Origin: Sphingobium sp.
GTDB lineage: Bacteria > Pseudomonadota > Alphaproteobacteria > Sphingomonadales > Sphingomonadaceae
Reading direction: 5' to 3'
NCBI GenBank assembly: GCA_035196065.1
Contig: CP136575.1
Span: 277,001-341,000, forward strand
Length of the DNA stretch: 64,000 bases
The notes below the pieces were generated by a model. That model ran no database searches and was not told where the DNA came from. It saw only the letters and a program-made list of their open reading frames with translations. Positions 17,255 to 25,164 of the stretch are shown here, one piece after another. The position numbers and the translations under genes were made by a program. The first letter of the stretch is position 1. Each line of letters begins with the position of its first letter.

Positions 17255-17626
17255 TTACTTAAGTTCGACAGTACCGCCGGCAGCGACGATCTTGCCCTTG
17301 ATGTCTTCAGCTTCAGCCTTCGAAACGCCTTCCTTGATCGCCTTCGGAGCCGACTCAACAAGAGCCTTGGCTTCGGTCAGGCCGAGGCTGGTGATCGCAC
17401 GGACTTCCTTGATGACAGCAATCTTGTTGCCGCCGTCGCCGGTCAGGATCACGTCAAATTCGGTCTGCTCTTCAGCAGCCGGAGCAGCAGCGGCAGCAGG
17501 AGCTGCAACAGCAACAGCAGCGGCAGCCGAAACGCCCCATGCTTCTTCGAGGGCCTTGGCAAGGTCAGCAGCTTCCAGAACGGTCAGCTTGCTCAGTTCT
17601 TCAACCAGCTTTGCGATATCAGCCAT
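17255..17626 (-). CDS. rplL: 50S ribosomal protein L7/L12
   Basis: Stalk protein that recruits translational GTPases. The start at ATG 17626 gives [15 protein letters not shown], the canonical N-terminus, with GGAG about 11 bases upstream; a 9-codon upstream extension is possible but unlikely. The Ala-rich hinge (residues about 35-55) separates the dimerisation helices from the C-terminal domain, which carries [24 protein letters not shown] and GGTVELK. The protein is 123 aa. Confidence 0.98.
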   Translation of the reverse strand: MADIAKLVEELSKLTVLEAADLAKALEEAWGVSAAAAVAVAAPAAAAAPAAEEQTEFDVILTGDGGNKIAVIKEVRAITSLGLTEAKALVESAPKAIKEGVSKAEAEDIKGKIVAAGGTVELK

Positions 17627-17700
17627 TTCAATAACACTCCAATTTCTATGCAATACTAGCCACGCGATCGCTCGCCGCGCGGTGATGTTGATTCAAAAAA

Positions 17701-18216
17701 TTATGCGGCTTCCTTGGCAGCGTAAGCGCCAAAAACGCGAGCCAGCTTGCCAGCGGGCGCAACAACAACCTGGGCGATCTTGGTAGCCGGGGCCTGTACA
17801 AGGCCGATCAGCGTAGCGCGCAGTTCGTCGAGCGACGGCATAGAAGCCAGCGACTTGACACCTTCGACGTCCAGAACGGTTTCGCCCATCGCACCGCCGA
17901 CAATTTCAAGTTTGTCGTTGGTCTTGGCAAATTCGACGGCAACCTTGGCGGCTGCTACCGGATCGGCCGATGTGGCGATCGCAGTCGGGCCGGTCAGCAA
18001 ATCGCTGAGCGACTCATACTGCGTGTCTGAAAGTGCGATCTTGGCAAGGCGGTTCTTGGCGACCTTGTAGCTGGCACCAGCTTCACGCATTTTCAAACGA
18101 AGGTCGGTCGACTGTGCGACGGTCAGACCCAGATTACGGGTGACCACGACAACCGCGGCTTCGTTAAAAGTTGCATTCAGCGCAGCAACCGCATCGGTCT
18201 TTTCAGAACGGTTCAT
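17701..18216 (-). CDS. rplJ: 50S ribosomal protein L10
   Basis: Base of the ribosomal stalk; with L12 it also represses its own mRNA through the leader upstream. 171 aa. The N-terminal [14 protein letters not shown] and the segment [17 protein letters not shown] are characteristic. A putative ribosome-binding site, TTGGAGTAATGC, precedes the ATG. Cotranscribed with rplL 74 bases downstream. Confidence 0.98.
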   Translation of the reverse strand: MNRSEKTDAVAALNATFNEAAVVVVTRNLGLTVAQSTDLRLKMREAGASYKVAKNRLAKIALSDTQYESLSDLLTGPTAIATSADPVAAAKVAVEFAKTNDKLEIVGGAMGETVLDVEGVKSLASMPSLDELRATLIGLVQAPATKIAQVVVAPAGKLARVFGAYAAKEAA

Positions 18217-18321
18217 GCATTACTCCAATCACAGGGTCTTCCCGAAAGAAAACCCGACACGAATAGCGAAGCGCCGCTGTTGACGGCGATCCGCAAGCTT
18301 GGTCCGTGGGGAAGGTCATGC

Positions 18322-18354
18322 CCGCGAAAACGCGGCAAAAGGCACCAGAGTGCC
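18322..18354 (-). promoter_or_regulatory. Two small hairpins between the L10 leader and rplJ, possible attenuator
   Basis: Minus-strand GGCAC-TCTG-GTGCC (18341-18354) followed by TTTTG, then CCGCG-TTTT-CGCGG (18322-18335). The first resembles a short terminator and could act as an attenuator below the L10-binding leader. This is inferred from folding by eye only. Confidence 0.35.
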
Positions 18355-18360
18355 ATGAAT

Positions 18361-18452
18361 GAGTCTATCCCCGTCTAGGCTGGAAATTAAGAAGGGCATA
18401 TTCCCTTCACCAACTGTCTCGGACGGTGACGTGGAGGGCGAACCCTCCGGTC
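18361..18452 (-). promoter_or_regulatory. Ribosomal protein L10 leader
   Basis: The minus-strand transcript upstream of rplJ has the conserved L10(L12)4-binding leader: CCGTC (outer stem) with GAGACAGTTGG on the 5' side, a GAAGGG-AATAT-GCCCTTC hairpin, then TTAATTTCCAGCCTAGACGG closing the stem. GACAG...GG and CC...CTAGAC form the internal kink-turn-like element typical of this leader. The core is 18369-18426. A GGAGGG-TTCG-CCCTCC hairpin (18433-18448) precedes it. Known role: autogenous repression of rplJL when L10-L12 is in excess. Confidence 0.8.
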
Positions 18453-18460
18453 GGCGCTGG

Positions 18461-18488
18461 CCATTAGCAGCTATCGACCGAGAGTCAA
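18461..18488 (-). promoter_or_regulatory. Possible rplJ promoter overlapping the chrA stop codon
   Basis: TTGACT (minus strand, 18483-18488) overlaps the chrA stop. It is followed after 16 bases by TAATGG (18461-18466) with a TG upstream, as in extended -10 elements. The -35 is good and the -10 weak. The position just ahead of the L10 leader makes sense. Confidence 0.45.
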
Positions 18489-19831
18489 GGCGCGAGCAGC
18501 GCCAAACCCAGCCCGAGAGCTGCGCAGGCGAGCAGCGTGACGATGATTCCGCGCTTCATCCAGAACAGCAGCGCAGCGGCAAGCAGCCCGATTCCGAGCG
18601 CTGAAACATTGATCGTTTCCCATATCGGCCACCAGATCCAGCCCTGGATCGCTCCAACGCCCCCTTCAAGCCGGCCGACCGTTCCAAAGAGCACATGTAG
18701 CGCAAACCATAGGGACAGGTTGGCAATCACACCCACAACCGCTGCGGTGATCGCGGCAAGGCTGCCTTGCAGCCAGGCAATGTTACGCAGCCGCTCCATC
18801 AATGGAGCAAGTGCAAAAATCCAGAGGAAGCAGGGGGCAAAGGTGACCCAGGTGGTCAGCCCCGCAGCCAGCAGCCCTGCAGTCCATGGACCGAGAGGTT
18901 CCGGCGCGCGGAAACCGGCGAGGAAGCCGACAAATTGCGTGACAAGGATCAGCGGCCCCGGCGTAGTTTCAGCAAGGCCAAGGCCATCAGCCATCTCGCC
19001 CGCGCTCAGCCAGCCAAAACCCGTCACCGCTTCCTGCGCCATATAGGCAAGCACGGCATAGGCTCCGCCAAAGGTGACAATCGCAAGCTGGGAGAAAAAG
19101 GCGCCGATCTTCCAAAGAATGTGATCTTGCCCCAGCGTCAGCGCGATGACGATCATCGGCGCGGCCCAGATGGCGCCCCAGACGAAAAGGGTTTTGAGCA
19201 AAGGGCCAAGCCAGCCCGCACCGGTTTTACCTGCAACAGTTTGGGCGCAAAGTGATGCGCCGGTGACATTCAAGCCGACCCATGCCGGCGCTTTCCAAGC
19301 CATGATCGCGCCGACAATCGCAGCGCCTGCAATCAGCAAAGGAAAGGGGATATGCAGCACGAACAGCGCGACAAATGCAATGACGGCCAGCCCGCGTTTG
19401 GCCGGCGTGGTGAGGGCCTTGCCTGCAATCCGAATCAATGCCTGCACGACAATCGCGAGCACCGCGGCCTTGATCCCGAAAAACAGACCCTGCAGCCAGT
19501 CAACGCTCATAGCCATAACGTAAAGCGCGGACAGCCCCAGCATCACAAACGCACCGGGAACGAGGAAAAGCAGCCCCGCGAGCAAACCACCGGCAACGCC
19601 GTGCAGCCGCCAGCCTATCCAGGCTGCCAATTGCTGCGCCTCTGGCCCTGGCAACAAATGGCAGAGATTGAGTGCTTGCAGATATTCGTCTTCGTCCACC
19701 CACTGGCGGCGTTCGACGACTTCCTCATGCATCAGCGCGATCTGGCCGGCGGGCCCGCCAAAGCTGATGAAGCCAATCTTGCCGAAAAGGCGGGCGAGAT
19801 CACCCAGCGAAATGTTATGCTGTGCCGTCAC
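18485..19831 (-). CDS. chrA: Chromate efflux transporter, CHR family
   Basis: Inner-membrane transporter of the CHR superfamily; characterised members export chromate. The 448-aa protein has the two-domain form: each half begins with a related motif, FGGPAGQIALMHEEVVERRQ (about residues 20-39) in the first and FGGAYAVLAYMAQEAV in the second. About ten hydrophobic helices are visible. No chrB regulator is adjacent. The gene lies in the accessory block inside the ribosomal-protein cluster and 1.6 kb from a YezD/OscA-like gene, which is notable because OscA has been linked to chromate resistance. Confidence 0.9.
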   Translation of the reverse strand: MTAQHNISLGDLARLFGKIGFISFGGPAGQIALMHEEVVERRQWVDEDEYLQALNLCHLLPGPEAQQLAAWIGWRLHGVAGGLLAGLLFLVPGAFVMLGLSALYVMAMSVDWLQGLFFGIKAAVLAIVVQALIRIAGKALTTPAKRGLAVIAFVALFVLHIPFPLLIAGAAIVGAIMAWKAPAWVGLNVTGASLCAQTVAGKTGAGWLGPLLKTLFVWGAIWAAPMIVIALTLGQDHILWKIGAFFSQLAIVTFGGAYAVLAYMAQEAVTGFGWLSAGEMADGLGLAETTPGPLILVTQFVGFLAGFRAPEPLGPWTAGLLAAGLTTWVTFAPCFLWIFALAPLMERLRNIAWLQGSLAAITAAVVGVIANLSLWFALHVLFGTVGRLEGGVGAIQGWIWWPIWETINVSALGIGLLAAALLFWMKRGIIVTLLACAALGLGLALLAP

Positions 19832-19928
19832 AAGCCAAGCTCCTATATTCCGCCGCGGCGGGTAAGGTCTTGCAACGCTTGAGCCTTGTGGCTTGACCGG
19901 GGGGTCGCGTCGCCCCGATCCGTTTCTT

Positions 19929-20150
19929 TTATCGCGGCGTTATTGCCGTGGCAAGATTGAGCGCGGCATTGGCCAGTTGTTCGGCCTCGCGCTTTTCCCG
20001 GGCCTGGACCACGCCATCGGCCTTTACAGCCATTTCGGTCCAGCTGTCCCGGGCGACGATATGGCGCATCCTGACATTTTCGAGGATGGCTCCATCGGCA
20101 GCGAGCTGTGCCTCCCGGGCCCGTTCGCGGTAGAATTCGGCGGTCGGCAT
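19929..20150 (-). CDS. Small charged protein of unknown function
   Basis: 73 aa, not recognised. The start is at ATG 20150, preceded by AGGAAAGGA; the frame is open further upstream, but that part would overlap infA and lacks a good ribosome-binding site. The protein opens MPTAEFYRERAREAQLAADG and looks all-helical, rich in Ala, Arg and Glu, without membrane segments. It sits 13 bases after infA and is probably cotranscribed with csp and infA. Confidence 0.6.
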   Translation of the reverse strand: MPTAEFYRERAREAQLAADGAILENVRMRHIVARDSWTEMAVKADGVVQAREKREAEQLANAALNLATAITPR

Positions 20151-20163
20151 GCTCGTTCCTTTC

Positions 20164-20424
20164 CTAGCGCCTGCGCGCGTTGCGGGGCCCGGGTCCAACC
20201 CCGGGCGTGCGTTCACGGAAAATGATCCGGCCCTTGCTCAGGTCATAGGGCGTCATTTCCACATGCACGCGGTCGCCCACGACGGAGCGGATGCGGAATT
20301 TCCGCATCTTCCCCGCCGTGTAAGCGATGATCCGGTGATCATTTTCCAGCATCACGCCAAAGCGTCCGTCTGGATAAATTTCGTCGATCACCCCTTCGAG
20401 CGTCAGCAGCTCTTCTTTGGCCAA
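20164..20424 (-). CDS. infA: Translation initiation factor IF-1, divergent
   Basis: S1/OB-fold protein that binds the ribosomal A site during initiation. [20 protein letters not shown] and [18 protein letters not shown] match the IF-1 core. It differs from typical alphaproteobacterial IF-1 in the first strand ([17 protein letters not shown]) and by a basic C-terminal extension of about 13 residues rich in Arg, Gly and Pro, giving 86 aa instead of about 72. It starts 2 bases after the cold-shock gene, so it may be a cold-responsive second copy; a canonical copy elsewhere cannot be checked here. Confidence 0.9.
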   Translation of the reverse strand: MAKEELLTLEGVIDEIYPDGRFGVMLENDHRIIAYTAGKMRKFRIRSVVGDRVHVEMTPYDLSKGRIIFRERTPGVGPGPRNARRR

Positions 20425-20426
20425 GA

Positions 20427-20636
20427 TCAGTCGGCCGCCGAAATGTTGACAGCTGATTTCTTGCCGTCACGTCCGGCTTCGACTTCATAGTTCAGGCGCT
20501 GTTCTTTGTTCAGCGTCGACATGCCAGCCGCCATCACTGCAGTGATGTGGACGAAGCTGTCATCGCCGCCGCCATCAGGAGCGATAAAGCCATAGCCTTT
20601 TTCGGTATTGAAGAATTTTACGGTGCCTACGGGCAT
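20427..20636 (-). CDS. Cold-shock protein, CspA family
   Basis: Single cold-shock domain RNA chaperone, 69 aa. The RNA-binding motifs are KGYGFI (RNP1) and FVHI (RNP2), after the typical opening GTVKFFN. It is the first gene of a probable three-gene operon with infA and a small unknown gene. The roughly 230-base region upstream, shared with the divergent Rrf2 gene, probably contains its long 5' leader, but I cannot define the promoter. Confidence 0.95.
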   Translation of the reverse strand: MPVGTVKFFNTEKGYGFIAPDGGGDDSFVHITAVMAAGMSTLNKEQRLNYEVEAGRDGKKSAVNISAAD

Positions 20637-20844
20637 GGGGTCGTTCCTTTCACGAAACTATTGTCCGCGCGGCAACAGCGCCGCACGGGTGAGCCAGGGT
20701 CGTGTGAGAAAAGACGTTGCGCGTGCCAGACCTGTCCATTGGACCGGGCCCGAATTACACCACAAATTTCCGTCGCGTTCGACGATAGCATTTATGCTGT
20801 AGCAGATAAGCGCCCGATTGGCAAACAGCCTTGCAGCGCTGGCC

Positions 20845-20865
20845 TCTCTACTCCATAAGTAGAGA
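20845..20865. promoter_or_regulatory. Palindrome abutting the start codon of the Rrf2 regulator gene
   Basis: TCTCTACT-CCATA-AGTAGAGA is an 8-bp perfect inverted repeat with a 5-base centre. It ends at the base before the ATG at 20866. It is suitable as an autoregulatory Rrf2 operator. It also occupies the ribosome-binding position: AGAGA is the only purine stretch there. Confidence 0.55.
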
Positions 20866-21297
20866 ATGCTATCGCAGAAAACCCGTTACACCATCCGCGC
20901 GCTGATGCACCTTGCGGACCGTTATCAGCAGGGGCTGGTTCCGCTGACGGAAATTGCGGAGGCGCAGAATATTCCCGCCAAATTCCTGACTGTGATCTTA
21001 TCGGAAATGAGCCGCGCAGGGATCGTCGTTTCACAACGTGGGCGCGATGGTGGCTATGAACTGGCGTTGCCGCCGGTCGATATCAGCTATGGGGACATCA
21101 TCCGCCTCAGCCGCGGTTCGCTCGCGCTTGTACCCTGCGCCAGCCGCTTCGCGCACGAAAAATGCAAGAACTGCCTCGAAGAAAATGAGTGCCGACTGCG
21201 CGCGCTGATGTTGCAAGTGCGCGACGAAACCGCCGCGGTGCTCGACCGGATCACGCTTGCCGACAAGGTCAGCGTCGATGCCCTCGCTGACGCCTGA
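20866..21297 (+). CDS. Rrf2-family transcriptional regulator with four-cysteine cluster
   Basis: 143-aa winged-helix regulator of the Rrf2 family (IscR/CymR/NsrR relatives). Residues 1-70 form the DNA-binding domain, with LTEIAEAQNIPAKFL as recognition-helix region and RGRDGGYELA as the wing. Cys91, Cys100, Cys103 and Cys109 resemble the Fe-S ligating cysteines of this family, with one extra Cys. The gene precedes yezD, a TonB receptor and a TauE permease. A role in sulfur or iron-sulfur sensing is likely but inferred. Confidence 0.88.
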   Translation: MLSQKTRYTIRALMHLADRYQQGLVPLTEIAEAQNIPAKFLTVILSEMSRAGIVVSQRGRDGGYELALPPVDISYGDIIRLSRGSLALVPCASRFAHEKCKNCLEENECRLRALMLQVRDETAAVLDRITLADKVSVDALADA

Positions 21298-21354
21298 TTT
21301 CCAGCCCAACATTCTGCCTGACAAAAGTTTCGCTTGGTCGACGCAAAGACAAAA

Positions 21355-21383
21355 TTGAATTGTCAACCTTTGCGGTTGACTAT
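21355..21383 (+). promoter_or_regulatory. Promoter with embedded palindromic operator ahead of the YezD-like gene
   Basis: GTCAACC-TTTGC-GGTTGAC (21362-21380) is a perfect 7-bp inverted repeat. It fills the spacer between TTGAAT (21355-21360) and GACTAT (21378-21383), 17 bases apart. A bound protein would block the promoter. The sequence differs from the palindrome at 20845, so it may answer to another regulator. Confidence 0.5.
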
Positions 21384-21416
21384 AGCCATCGACTCGTCCT
21401 TGAACAGGAGAGCGAC

Positions 21417-21614
21417 ATGCCAAAAGCCGCCACCGACCGTGACCCCGGCCCGCCGGGGAAAAACACGTCAGCCGCCATGCAGGCAGTGACCGACGCGTTG
21501 GAGCGGCTGAAATATGGCGCGATCAACCTCACCGTCCATGAAGGCCGGCTGGTGCAGATCGACGTCACGGAGCGGCAACGCTTTTCAAACCAAGGCACTT
21601 TCAAAGACCGATAA
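21417..21614 (+). CDS. YezD/OscA-like small protein (DUF2292)
   Basis: 65 aa. The core LKYGAINLTVHEGRLVQIDV (about residues 33-52) is the DUF2292 signature. The start is at ATG 21417, behind AACAGGAG; longer upstream frames lack a ribosome-binding site. Family members often neighbour sulfur-assimilation genes, and OscA of Pseudomonas corrugata has been tied to sulfur starvation and chromate resistance. Here it sits between an Rrf2 regulator and a TonB receptor, with chrA nearby. The biochemical role is unknown. Confidence 0.8.
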   Translation: MPKAATDRDPGPPGKNTSAAMQAVTDALERLKYGAINLTVHEGRLVQIDVTERQRFSNQGTFKDR

Positions 21615-21691
21615 ACCTGAACTTCACCCGGCTTCGGCCGGATGCAGACCGGACGACCGGATGCATTTCTTTTCCCGCCAAAGGATAAGCC

Positions 21692-24178
21692 ATGCACCGA
21701 CCTACAAAGACATCAACTGCCCTCATCGCCCTAATCTGGGCTTCCTTATATTCCTACACTGCCTCGGCCGAAAATTTGGCAACGACCGGCAGTTCAGAAC
21801 CAGTCGGCGAAATAATGGGCGGCACGGCTGGCTCAAATGCGCAAGACGGCGAGGAAGCGAGCCGAGGCGACGTCATCATCGTTACTGCCCGCCGTCGTCA
21901 GGAAACTGCACAGGAAGTCCCGCTCGCTATCTCGGTCATTCGGGGTGACAGCATTGAATCGACGGGCAACTTCAACGTTGTCAAGCTGCAGCAGCTTGCC
22001 CCGACGCTTCAAGTCTATACCTCCAATCCGCGGAACACGGCAGTGAACATTCGCGGCCTCGGCGTGCCTTATGGGCTCACCAGTGACGGCTTCGAACAGG
22101 GCGTCGGCATCTATGTCGACGATGTTTACAATGCCCGCGTCGCCGCCGCGACTTTCGATTTCCTCGATGTCGAACAGGTCGAAGTGCTCCGGGGACCACA
22201 AGGCACCCTCTATGGCAAAAATACGACCGCTGGCGCGATCAACATCACAACCAACCAGCCCACGTTCGATTTCGAAGGCCGGGCAGAGGTGACCTTAGGC
22301 AACCTGAATTTCAGACAGGCCAAGGCAGCGATCTCTGGGCCGTTATCGGACAAGGTTGCCGCCCGCATCGCAGTGGCCACGACCAGCCGCCGTGGCACGA
22401 TCTTCAATGTCCGCAGCGATCGTTATATCAACGAGCAGGACAATCTCGGTCTTCGTGGAACGTTATTGTTCCAGCCGAACGACGATGTCAGCATCACTTT
22501 GTCGGGCGATTATAGCAAGCAGAACCCGGAATGCTGCGGCACCGTATTCGTCCGTGTGGGGCGCACGCAACGCGCCCTTGCGCGGCAATATGAAGCGCTG
22601 GCAGCAGCGCAAGGATATAATGTCGTCAGCCGCAATCCCTTCGACCGGCTCACCGACATTGATGCCAGCCTGAATGCAGGCAACAAGATCGGCGGTGCGT
22701 CGGCAAAGGTCAAATGGGATGTCGGCCCCGGCACATTCACCTCGATCAGCGCTTGGCGTTTCTGGGACTGGAAACCAGAGAATGACCGCGATTTCACTGC
22801 GCTGTCGATCGTTGCAAAGTCGCAGAACCCCTCGCAACAGGACCAGTATAGCCAAGAATTCCGCTACAACTATTCGGGCGACGCAATCGACTTTGTGATT
22901 GGCGCATTTGGCTTCAAGCAGCGGATCGACACACAAGGCATCGAACAGCAAGGCGTCAACGCCAGCCGCTGGAACCTGACTGGCGCTCTGGCAAGCAACC
23001 CGGCTGTCCTGAACGGACTGACCGCATCGAACACCCAATATCTAAAGAGCACAAGCGCTGCGCTGTTCGGGCAGTTAAGCTGGAAACTCACGGACTCATT
23101 TACGATCCAGCCCGGCGTTCGCGTCAACTATGACAAGAAGGAAGGTTTTTATCAGCGACGGGTTGTCGACGGGGTGGGCGTCGAAATTTCCTGTTTCAAC
23201 CCGGCACCGCCAGCAGGATCGATCAGGGCGGCGCAATGCGGGGTTTACCAGCCCCAATTGAGCGCTCCCTCGGTGAAGGACTGGAACTTCAGTTATGACC
23301 TGAATCTCAATTACAAGCTCGCCGAAGATGTGCTCGCTTACGCGACCTATGCCAAGAGTTTCAAAACGGTCGGCATCAATCAGAACGGCCTTCCAACCGA
23401 TGCCGCAGGCAATCCCATTCTGGCAGCAGGCGTGATCAAGCCCGAATCGGTCAACCATTTCGAGGCCGGCATCAAAACCCAGTTTTGGGACCGGAAAGCG
23501 ACTTTCAACCTCGCGGCGTTCCGCACTGACATAAAAAACTATCAGGCGACGGTGACCAATGGTCAGTTGGGCGTGTTGCGTGGCTATCTCGCCAATGCAG
23601 GCAAAGTCCGTTCGCAAGGCCTTGAGGTTGACCTTAAAATCCGGCCGAGCGACCGTTTCAGCGCCTATGCCAATGCTGCTTACACAGATGCGAAATATGC
23701 CCGCTTTGTTGATGCTCCATGCCCACCGGAACTTGCAGGCGGCACTATCGCAACGGCAGCAAACCCGCCGAGCCCTCCGGGAACAGCAGGCGGATTCAGC
23801 CCAGCTAACTGTGACATTTCCGGCCAGCGGCTTCCTGGCGTATCGAAACTGGCCATATCCTATGGCGCCGAAGTCAACACATCTGTGACCGCACTCGCCA
23901 CAGAAGGTCAGCTCTATGTAGGCTTCGACGGCAATTACCGTTCCGGCTTCTCATCCAACCCGTCGCCATCAATCTACACCAATATCAAAGGCTATGCGCT
24001 GTCCAACTATCGCGTCGGCTTCCGTTCCGACAAATTCGAGCTTTATGGCTGGGTCAGGAATGTGTTCGACGTCAACTATTTCGAACTGCTTCAGGTCGCG
24101 CCGAGCAATGTCGGGCTTGTTGCGGGCCAACTTGGCGATCCGCGAACCTTCGGCGGCACGGTGAAATTAAGTTTCTGA
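21692..24178 (+). CDS. TonB-dependent outer-membrane receptor
   Basis: 828-aa active transporter of the outer membrane. The signal peptide ends around residue 26 (SYTASA). A TonB-box-like VIIVTARRR leads into the plug domain (about residues 60-175; VNIRGLG, VLRGPQGTLYGKNTTAG). A long beta-barrel follows, ending FGGTVKLSF with the terminal Phe expected for BAM recognition. The ligand cannot be read from sequence. The neighbouring YezD-like protein and TauE permease suggest a sulfur compound; many sphingomonad receptors of this class remain unassigned. Confidence 0.93.
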   Translation: MHRPTKTSTALIALIWASLYSYTASAENLATTGSSEPVGEIMGGTAGSNAQDGEEASRGDVIIVTARRRQETAQEVPLAISVIRGDSIESTGNFNVVKLQQLAPTLQVYTSNPRNTAVNIRGLGVPYGLTSDGFEQGVGIYVDDVYNARVAAATFDFLDVEQVEVLRGPQGTLYGKNTTAGAINITTNQPTFDFEGRAEVTLGNLNFRQAKAAISGPLSDKVAARIAVATTSRRGTIFNVRSDRYINEQDNLGLRGTLLFQPNDDVSITLSGDYSKQNPECCGTVFVRVGRTQRALARQYEALAAAQGYNVVSRNPFDRLTDIDASLNAGNKIGGASAKVKWDVGPGTFTSISAWRFWDWKPENDRDFTALSIVAKSQNPSQQDQYSQEFRYNYSGDAIDFVIGAFGFKQRIDTQGIEQQGVNASRWNLTGALASNPAVLNGLTASNTQYLKSTSAALFGQLSWKLTDSFTIQPGVRVNYDKKEGFYQRRVVDGVGVEISCFNPAPPAGSIRAAQCGVYQPQLSAPSVKDWNFSYDLNLNYKLAEDVLAYATYAKSFKTVGINQNGLPTDAAGNPILAAGVIKPESVNHFEAGIKTQFWDRKATFNLAAFRTDIKNYQATVTNGQLGVLRGYLANAGKVRSQGLEVDLKIRPSDRFSAYANAAYTDAKYARFVDAPCPPELAGGTIATAANPPSPPGTAGGFSPANCDISGQRLPGVSKLAISYGAEVNTSVTALATEGQLYVGFDGNYRSGFSSNPSPSIYTNIKGYALSNYRVGFRSDKFELYGWVRNVFDVNYFELLQVAPSNVGLVAGQLGDPRTFGGTVKLSF

Positions 24179-24323
24179 CGATGTGTCGGCGAAACTGTTT
24201 CTATGGTCCCGGCGGTAAAGCAAAGCTTGCTTGGCCAAAACAATTTACAAAGGCGATAGCTATGGTCGATCGCTCCGAGTCCGTTTATTACGCTACGACA
24301 AAAGCCGGCAGGGTGAAAATCAG

Positions 24324-25100
24324 ATGATTGAGTTCATAACCAACCTCGACTGGTCGGCAATCGCACCTTTCATCGCGATCGGCTTTGCCGCGCAGCTGAT
24401 TGATGGCGCGCTCGGCATGGCCTTTGGCGTGATCTGTTCAACCCTGCTGGTCAGCGTGATGGGGGTACCGCCGGCACGGGCCTCTGCGGGCGTCCATTTC
24501 GTCGAAATGTTCACCACTGGCGCATCGGGGATCAGCCATGTGCTGCACAAGAATGTCGACTGGAAACTATTTGCGCGCATCGCCATCCCCGGCGTGATTG
24601 GCGGCGGGCTTGGTGCGGTGGCGATATCCTATATCCATGCCGAAGCGGCCCGACCGGCGGTCATGCTCTATCTGACCTGCATCGGTTTCTACCTTCTCTA
24701 CAAGGCGCTGACCTTTGGTCAGGAACATCGCCCCCGCGATCCGAAAATCACGGCGCCCTTAGGTCTGGTTGGTGGCTTCCTTGATGCGTCAGGCGGCGGC
24801 GGATGGGGCCCTGTGGTAACATCAAACCTGCTCATCCAGGGCAGCGATCCGCGCAAGACAATCGGCACGGTAAACACCGCCGAATTTTTCCTGACCGTCG
24901 CGATCTCGGTGATCTTTACCGCTACACTCGGTTTTGAAGCTTTCACCATGGTGACCGGCGGGTTGCTGCTGGGCGGATTGATGGCAGCACCGCTTGGCGC
25001 CTGGGTTGCAAAGCGGATCCAGCCCCGCAAGCTGCTCTTTGCAGTCAGCGTCGTGTTGATCGCCACCAGCCTGTTCAGCCTTTACAAGGCACTGAGCTAA
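24324..25100 (+). CDS. TauE/SafE-family sulfite/organosulfonate permease
   Basis: 258-aa inner-membrane protein with about eight helices in two repeats. The repeat cores are FAAQLIDGALGMAFGVICS and LVGGFLDASGGGGWGPVVTS, the TauE/SafE signature. The start at ATG 24324 places the first helix directly after MIEFITNLDW; an upstream in-frame start at 24231 would add a charged, non-conserved stretch. It follows the TonB receptor by 145 bases, probably in the same functional module. Export of sulfite or related anions is the family role. Confidence 0.88.
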   Translation: MIEFITNLDWSAIAPFIAIGFAAQLIDGALGMAFGVICSTLLVSVMGVPPARASAGVHFVEMFTTGASGISHVLHKNVDWKLFARIAIPGVIGGGLGAVAISYIHAEAARPAVMLYLTCIGFYLLYKALTFGQEHRPRDPKITAPLGLVGGFLDASGGGGWGPVVTSNLLIQGSDPRKTIGTVNTAEFFLTVAISVIFTATLGFEAFTMVTGGLLLGGLMAAPLGAWVAKRIQPRKLLFAVSVVLIATSLFSLYKALS

Positions 25101-25110
25101 TCATGCCAGC

Positions 25111-25132
25111 GCGCGCTTGCAATTGAGCGCGC
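25111..25132 (+). terminator. Hairpin after the TauE/SafE gene
   Basis: GCGCGCT (25111-25117) pairs with AGCGCGC (25126-25132) around TGCAATTG, 10 bases after the stop. There is no strong T-run, so termination is only suggested. Confidence 0.4.
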
Positions 25133-25164
25133 GATAGGCTTTCTCCCGGCGCGGGGGAAAGATC

